Shown: positions 59,123 through 64,000 of the stretch, in pieces
Layout: the number at the start of each line of letters is the position of its first letter
Numbering within the stretch: the first letter of the stretch is position 1
Assembly (NCBI RefSeq): GCF_900007165.1
Contig: NZ_CYGY02000050.1
Coordinates: 33,425-97,424 of the forward strand
Direction: 5' to 3'
Length of the DNA: 64,000 nucleotides
Source: Paraburkholderia piptadeniae
Lineage (GTDB): Bacteria; Pseudomonadota; Gammaproteobacteria; Burkholderiales; Burkholderiaceae
The notes under the pieces: generated by a model
Databases searched by the model: none
The model's input: the letters and a program-made list of their open reading frames with translations, nothing else
Told to the model about the DNA's origin: nothing
Translations under genes and position numbers: made by a program

Positions 59123-60142
59123 ATGAAGTCCTCGCTTTTCACTGGCCTCTTTCGCGACCGGCAACTGAACTTTCTGCTCGCCGTCAACGTGCTCGTCGTG
59201 CTCGTCGCGACATGGGTATCGCAAGGCCAGTTCGTCTCGCTCGACAACCTTCAGTCGATGGGCGGGCAGTTGCCCGAACTCGGGCTGCTCGCGCTCGGCA
59301 TCATGCTGTCGATGGTGTCGGGCAACGGCGGCATCGACCTGTCGGGTGTCGGGCTCGCGAACCTGTCGGGCATGGTCGCGGCGCTGATCGTGCCGAAGTT
59401 CGTCAGCGGCGACGACTCGCCGATGCTCTACACCAGTGCGTTCTGCGCGATCGTCGCGTGCATGGGGCTGATCGGCGGCTTTCTGAACGGCGTCGTGATC
59501 GCGCGGCTGCGCCTGACGCCCATTCTTTGCACGCTCGGTACGCAACTGCTGTTCACGGGCTGCGCGGTCGTGCTCAGCAACGGCGCGTCGGTGCACGTCG
59601 ATTATGTCGAGCCGCTGTCGGATATCGGCAACGGCACATGGTTTCAGGTGCCCGTTTCGTTCGTGATCTTCATCGCGGCCGTCGTCGTGCTCGGCTGGTT
59701 GCTGCGGCGCAGCCCGTTCGGCTTGCGCCTGTACCTGATGGGCACCAACCCGAAGGCCGCGTTCTATACGGGCATTCCACGCGCGCGGATGCTCATTCTC
59801 ACGTACACGATGTGCGGCGTGCTCGCGTCGTTCGCGGGACTGATCAGCGTCACGCATACGTCGAGCGCGAAGTGGGATTACGGCAATTCGTATCTGCTGA
59901 TCGCGATCCTGATCGCCGTGATGGGCGGCGTGAATCCGGCAGGCGGCTATGGCCGCATCATCTGCGTGTTTTTCGCGGCCACGGTTTTGCAGTTCCTGTC
60001 GAGCCTGTTCAATCTGCTCGGCGTTTCGCAGTTTTTCGGCGATTGCGCGTGGGGTTTTCTGCTGCTGCTGTCGCTCGCGTTTGCAGGCGGCGAGCGGGTG
60101 CGCGCGATCTTCGGCTTCGCGCAGCCGAACCAGAGGCGTTAG
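59123..60142 (+). CDS. Ribose-type ABC transporter permease 1
   Basis: A 339-residue BPD_transp_2 permease with about 9-10 helices. MVSGNGGIDLSGVGLANLSG is the conserved RbsC-type loop after the third helix (S/GGIDLS), and MGGVNPAGGYGR the later conserved loop. It forms the membrane channel together with the second permease at the operon end. AAGGAG lies 11 nt before the ATG. Confidence 0.92.
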   Translation: MKSSLFTGLFRDRQLNFLLAVNVLVVLVATWVSQGQFVSLDNLQSMGGQLPELGLLALGIMLSMVSGNGGIDLSGVGLANLSGMVAALIVPKFVSGDDSPMLYTSAFCAIVACMGLIGGFLNGVVIARLRLTPILCTLGTQLLFTGCAVVLSNGASVHVDYVEPLSDIGNGTWFQVPVSFVIFIAAVVVLGWLLRRSPFGLRLYLMGTNPKAAFYTGIPRARMLILTYTMCGVLASFAGLISVTHTSSAKWDYGNSYLLIAILIAVMGGVNPAGGYGRIICVFFAATVLQFLSSLFNLLGVSQFFGDCAWGFLLLLSLAFAGGERVRAIFGFAQPNQRR

Positions 60143-60260
60143 CGCGGCATGACCGGTTCAAGCGGACATCGGAGCCCTGGATATCCGCCGGCGTGCATAC
60201 GCAGATGAAGGGGCGACATGGATGGACATCGATCGACCAAAGACAAAGGAGACAAACGCA

Positions 60261-61265
60261 ATGAAACTGACTCGACTGAGCGCCGCCCTCGCTGCCGGCG
60301 CACTCGCGGTGGGCGTGATCGCCGCCGCGCAGGCCGCGACCAACGAAACGATCGTCACCGTCGTCAAGGTGACGGGCATCAACTGGTTCAACCGGATGGA
60401 CGAGGGCGTCAAGCAGTTTGCGAAGGACAACCCCGGCGTGCAGGCGTATCAGACGGGCCCGGGTCGCGCCGACGCCGCGCAGCAGCTGAAGATCATCGAA
60501 GACCTGATCGCGAAGAAAGTGACGGCGATCGCGGTCGTGCCGTACGACCCGCCGACGCTCGAACCGGCGCTGAAGAAAGCAATGGATCGCGGCATCAAGG
60601 TCGTCACGCACGAAGCGGACAACGCGAAGAACACGATGGTCGACATCGAGGCGTTCGATAACAGCGCGTACGGCGCAGGCCTGAACGAGCGCCTCGCATC
60701 GTGCATGCACGACGACGGCAAGTGGGCCGTGCTGGTCGGCTCGCTAGGCAGCCGCTCGCAGGTGCAGTGGGCCGACGGCGGCATCAACAACGCAAAGGCC
60801 AAATACCCGAAGATGAATCTCGTCGAGCCGAAGCTCGAAACGAACAACGACGGCGAGAAGGCCTATGAAGTCGCGAAGGAAGTGCTGCGCAAGCATCCCG
60901 ATCTGAAGGGCTTCCAGGGCTCGTCGTCGCTGGATGTGATCGGCATCGGACGCGCCGTCGAGGAAGCGGGCATGCAGGGCAAGATCTGCGTGTACGGCAC
61001 GGGCCTGCCGACTGAAGCGGGCAAGTTCCTCGAAAGCGGTGCGGTGAACGGCATCGCGTTCTGGGACCCGAAGCTCGCGGGCATCGCGATGAACAAGGTG
61101 GCGCAGATGCTGGTCGACGGCAAGACCGTGCAGAACGGCGCCGATCTCGGCATTCCGGGCTATACGAAAGTGACGGTCGAGAAGGGGCCGGGCAAGGGCA
61201 TCATCGTGCGCGGCCAGGGCTGGGTGAACGTCGACAAGTCGAACTACAAGCAATACAACTTCTAA
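60261..61265 (+). CDS. Sugar ABC transporter substrate-binding protein
   Basis: A 334-residue periplasmic-binding protein of the RbsB/AI-2-binding type (Peripla_BP_4). The signal peptide is KLTRLSAALAAGALAVGVIA, cleaved after AQA. The mature part begins TNETIVTVVKVTGINWFNRM, and AIAVVPYDPPTLEPALKKAM is the hinge-side strand and helix. AFDNSAYGAGLNERLASCM is like LsrB/RhaS-type proteins. It probably binds the imported sugar, 2-deoxyribose by context. The ATG at 60261 has GGAG 9 nt upstream. Confidence 0.93.
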   Translation: MKLTRLSAALAAGALAVGVIAAAQAATNETIVTVVKVTGINWFNRMDEGVKQFAKDNPGVQAYQTGPGRADAAQQLKIIEDLIAKKVTAIAVVPYDPPTLEPALKKAMDRGIKVVTHEADNAKNTMVDIEAFDNSAYGAGLNERLASCMHDDGKWAVLVGSLGSRSQVQWADGGINNAKAKYPKMNLVEPKLETNNDGEKAYEVAKEVLRKHPDLKGFQGSSSLDVIGIGRAVEEAGMQGKICVYGTGLPTEAGKFLESGAVNGIAFWDPKLAGIAMNKVAQMLVDGKTVQNGADLGIPGYTKVTVEKGPGKGIIVRGQGWVNVDKSNYKQYNF

Positions 61266-61341
61266 GCGCGGCATGACCGCGTGCCGGCTGTCGAACGAAC
61301 GCCGGCACGCGGCGACATTCATCTGGAGCACGGCTTTCGGC

Positions 61342-62874
61342 ATGAATCAAAACGTTTCCTCCACGCCGTTTTTGCAGGTGGTCGGCGTACATAAGCGGTT
61401 CACGGGCGTGCATGCGCTGCGCGGCGTGAGCCTTTCGTTCGAGCGCGGACAGATCTATCACCTGCTCGGCGAAAACGGCTGCGGCAAGAGCACGCTCATC
61501 AAGATCATCTCCGGCGCGCAGCCGCCCGATGAAGGCGAGCTGATCATTGAAGGCGTGCATCATGCGCGGCTGTCGGCGCTCGAATCGCTGGCAGCGGGCA
61601 TCGAGACGGTCTATCAGGACCTGTCGCTGCTGCCGAACATGAGCGTCGCGGAAAACGTCGCGCTGACGTCCGAGCTTGCCGAGCACAACGGACGTCTCAC
61701 GCGCACGTTCGACCGCAAGGCGCTCGCGCGCACGGCGGCGAAAGCGCTCGAAGCCGTTGGCCTGCCCGGCGATGCGGAGTTCCAGTCGACGCTAATCGAG
61801 CAACTGCCGCTCGCGACGCGTCAACTCGTGGCGATTGCGCGCGCGATCGCGAGCGAAGCGAAGTTCGTCATCATGGACGAGCCGACCACGTCGCTTACGC
61901 AGAAAGAAGTGGACAACCTGATCGCCGTGCTCGGCAATCTGCGCGCGCAAGGCGTGACCGTGCTGTTCGTGAGCCACAAGCTCGACGAATGCTATGCGAT
62001 CGGCGGCGAAGTGATCGTGCTGCGCGATGGTCAGAAGATGGCGCAAGGCCCTATCGGCGATTACACGAAAGCGCAGATCAGCGAGTTGATGACGGGGCGG
62101 CATCTATCGAACGAGCGCTATCGCGATGGCGCAGTCGGCAACGAAGTCGTGCTCGACGTGCTGGGCTTCACCCGTGGCGCGCAGTTTCGCGATGTGTCGT
62201 TCAAGCTGCATCGCGGCGAGATTCTCGGCGTGACGGGTCTGCTCGACTCGGGCCGCAACGAACTTGCGCGCGCGCTCGCGGGTGTCGCGCCCGCCGAGAG
62301 CGGCAAGGTCACGCTCGACGGCAAGGTCGTGGCATTGCGCACGCCGTCGGATGCGAAGGATCATCGCATCGGCTATGTGCCCGAAGACCGCCTGAACGAA
62401 GGGCTCTTTCTCGACAAGCCGATTCGCGACAACGTGATCACCGCGATGATCGCGAGCCTGCGCGACCGCTTCGGCCAGATCGACCGTACGCGCGCGCAAC
62501 AGCTTGCGGAGCAGACGGTGAAGGACTTGCAGATTGCGACACCCGGCGTCGACAAGCCGGTGCAGTCGCTGTCGGGCGGCAACCAGCAGCGCGTGCTGAT
62601 TGGCCGCTGGCTCGCGATCGATCCGCGCGTGCTGATACTGCATGGGCCGACCGTGGGCGTCGATGTCGGCTCGAAGGACATCATCTACCGGATCATGCAG
62701 AAGCTTTCGCAGCGCGGCATCGGCATCATTCTGATCAGCGATGACCTGCCCGAGCTGCTGCAGAATTGCGACCGCATCTTGATGATGAAGAAAGGCCGCG
62801 TGGCGAGCCAGTATCGCGCGGACCAGTTGAACGAAGCCGAGCTGTATCACGCTCTGTTGTCAGAGGCTGCATGA
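61342..62874 (+). CDS. Sugar ABC transporter ATPase (double nucleotide-binding protein)
   Basis: A 510-residue RbsA-type protein with two ATPase halves. The first has Walker A GENGCGKST (about residues 41-49), a degenerate signature (LPLATRQLVAIARAI) and Walker B VIMDEPTTSL. The second has a degenerate Walker A (GLLDSGRNEL), an intact signature LSGGNQQRVLIGRWL and LILHGPTVGVDVG. This asymmetry is normal for the CUT2 family. The ATG at 61342 is preferred; another at 61273 lacks a ribosome-binding site. It energises uptake with the two flanking permeases. Confidence 0.93.
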   Translation: MNQNVSSTPFLQVVGVHKRFTGVHALRGVSLSFERGQIYHLLGENGCGKSTLIKIISGAQPPDEGELIIEGVHHARLSALESLAAGIETVYQDLSLLPNMSVAENVALTSELAEHNGRLTRTFDRKALARTAAKALEAVGLPGDAEFQSTLIEQLPLATRQLVAIARAIASEAKFVIMDEPTTSLTQKEVDNLIAVLGNLRAQGVTVLFVSHKLDECYAIGGEVIVLRDGQKMAQGPIGDYTKAQISELMTGRHLSNERYRDGAVGNEVVLDVLGFTRGAQFRDVSFKLHRGEILGVTGLLDSGRNELARALAGVAPAESGKVTLDGKVVALRTPSDAKDHRIGYVPEDRLNEGLFLDKPIRDNVITAMIASLRDRFGQIDRTRAQQLAEQTVKDLQIATPGVDKPVQSLSGGNQQRVLIGRWLAIDPRVLILHGPTVGVDVGSKDIIYRIMQKLSQRGIGIILISDDLPELLQNCDRILMMKKGRVASQYRADQLNEAELYHALLSEAA

Positions 62875-62875
62875 G

Positions 62876-63922
62876 ATGCCGTCTATCATGAACCGGACCA
62901 TGACTACCCCCAACGTCGTCGAAATCGCGCCCGAGGTCAAGCCGCCGACATGGCGCGCGAAGCTCTCGCGCAATCCGGAGTGGTTCACCGTGGCGCTGAT
63001 CGTCGGGATGTGCGTGATCGTCGGCGCGATCAACCCGCGCTTCTTCCAGCTCGCCACGCTGTTCGATCTGCTGCATTCGGCGACGACGATGTCGCTGTTC
63101 GCGCTCGGCACGCTCGTCGTGCTGGCGTCGGGCGGCATCGACGTGTCGTTCACGGCGATCGGCGCGCTGACGATGTATGCGATTACGAAGGCAGTGTTCG
63201 CATGGTGGCCCGATGAGCCGTTCGCGCTGATCCTGGTTGCGGGCGCAGTGGGCGGCATCGTGCTCGGCGTGATCAACGGCGTGCTCGTGCATCGGTTGAG
63301 GGCGCCTTCGCTGATCGTGACGATCGGCACGCAGTATCTGTATCGCGGCATCCTGCTGACGTTCATCGGCACGACGTTCTTCATGAACATTCCACACAGC
63401 ATGGACCACTTCGGGCGCATTCCGCTCTTCTTCTATCACACGGCGGACGGCTTGCGCGCGGTATTGCCCGCGTCGGTGCTCGCGCTCGTGATCGCGGCTG
63501 TCGTCACGTGGTGGCTGCTGAACCGCACGATGATGGGACGCGGCGTCTATGCGATGGGCGGCAGTCTCGCGATTGCCGAGCGCCTCGGCTACAACCTGCG
63601 CGCGATTCACCTGTTCGTGTTCGGCTATACGGGGATGCTCGCGGGCATCGCGGGCATTCTGCACGTGTCGAACAACCGGCTCGCGAATCCGTTCGATCTC
63701 GTCGGTACGGAGCTCGATGTGATCGCGGCCGTGATACTCGGCGGCGCGCGCATCACGGGCGGGACGGGCACGGTAGCGGGCACGCTGCTCGGCGTCGTGC
63801 TGGTGACGCTGATTAACAGCGTGTTGATTCTTGTCGGCGTGCCGAGCACGTGGCAGAAGGTGATCATTGGCGCGTTCATTCTGATCGCGGGGACGTTGTT
63901 TGCTTTGCAGCGCAGGGGTTAG
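62876..63922 (+). CDS. Ribose-type ABC transporter permease 2
   Basis: A 348-residue BPD_transp_2 permease, distinct from permease 1. LVVLASGGIDVSFTAIGALT carries the GGIDVS loop, and AVILGGARITGGTGTVAGTL the second conserved loop. The two unlike permeases suggest a heterodimeric channel. The ATG at 62876 lies 1 bp after the ATPase stop, with GAGG 9 nt upstream; other in-frame ATGs follow at 62888 and 62900. It is the last complete gene of the window. Confidence 0.92.
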   Translation: MPSIMNRTMTTPNVVEIAPEVKPPTWRAKLSRNPEWFTVALIVGMCVIVGAINPRFFQLATLFDLLHSATTMSLFALGTLVVLASGGIDVSFTAIGALTMYAITKAVFAWWPDEPFALILVAGAVGGIVLGVINGVLVHRLRAPSLIVTIGTQYLYRGILLTFIGTTFFMNIPHSMDHFGRIPLFFYHTADGLRAVLPASVLALVIAAVVTWWLLNRTMMGRGVYAMGGSLAIAERLGYNLRAIHLFVFGYTGMLAGIAGILHVSNNRLANPFDLVGTELDVIAAVILGGARITGGTGTVAGTLLGVVLVTLINSVLILVGVPSTWQKVIIGAFILIAGTLFALQRRG

Positions 63923-64000
63923 TTTTTTGTCTGCGACGCTTTTGGTTGTTTTGCCTTTGCGCCGGCATCCGCGATGCGCCTACCGGCGCGGGCGTTGCCC

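Noticed and set aside
63923..64000. Start of another gene at the right edge
   Set aside because: The 78 bp after the last permease gene show no ribosome-binding site with a plausible start and no recognisable coding sequence.

Overview
The window is GC-rich, densely coded chromosomal DNA. Its gene content points to Burkholderia sensu lato, most likely Paraburkholderia or Caballeronia. The best taxonomic marker is the ceoR / llpE-ceoA-ceoB-opcM efflux locus, a characteristic Burkholderia arrangement. An acoXABC cluster with its own AcoR, DUF4148 and DUF2917 proteins, a 180-kDa-class NAD-glutamate dehydrogenase and an flhDC pair agree with it. I see no rRNA, tRNA, insertion sequence, prophage or CRISPR array. 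The mix of catabolic, transport and regulatory genes would suit a secondary replicon, but that is inference.

Layout. 1-4.3 kb (minus): an AttH-like lipocalin protein (cut by the window edge), a two-module FtsX-type permease and its LolD-like ATPase, then a DUF2917 protein. 4.4-7.3 kb: a YjeH-like amino-acid permease and a small monooxygenase, divergent from a YafY/WYL regulator. 7.4-14.3 kb: acetoin catabolism, with acoR divergent from acoXABC; a sigma-54 promoter and palindromic upstream sites lie between. 14.3-18.8 kb: the GABA shunt (gabT-gabD) divergent from gabR across three GAGCCA half-sites. 18.8-22.6 kb: an EamA exporter and a phnCDE phosphonate importer with a Pho-box-like site. 22.9-24.7 kb: an M14-like zinc peptidase and an alpha/beta hydrolase. 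25-33.3 kb: NAD-glutamate dehydrogenase, SelD, a CDF transporter and a periplasmic NUP protein. 33.4-42.3 kb: a DUF4148 protein and the CeoAB-OpcM pump with its regulator and lipase-like protein. 42.4-44.9 kb: mntH, flhC, flhD. 45.4-52.3 kb: a YeeE/YedE sulfur transporter, a 2OG-Fe(II) oxygenase, a GNAT acetyltransferase, an XRE/MmyB-like regulator with two matching operators, small proteins, a 13-bp tandem repeat and a TPR-glycosyltransferase. 52.3-53.4 kb: two Hsp20 chaperones behind a heat-shock-type promoter. 53.5-53.8 kb: a multiply frameshifted YkgJ remnant. 54.1-63.9 kb: a putative deoxyribose operon.

How the genes work together. The deoxyribose operon is the most coherent less-described unit: a ribose-type ABC importer (two different permeases, one binding protein, one double ATPase), a FucU/RbsD-like mutarotase, a PfkB kinase, DeoC aldolase and a two-module ALDH16-type aldehyde dehydrogenase. 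Together they would import deoxyribose, phosphorylate it, split it to glyceraldehyde 3-phosphate and acetaldehyde, and oxidise the acetaldehyde. The aco operon also releases acetaldehyde, so the window holds two routes into C2 metabolism. gabTD and NAD-glutamate dehydrogenase both feed the TCA cycle from amino acids. The XRE regulator, an 84-aa orphan protein and a SnoaL-like protein appear to form a small local regulon.
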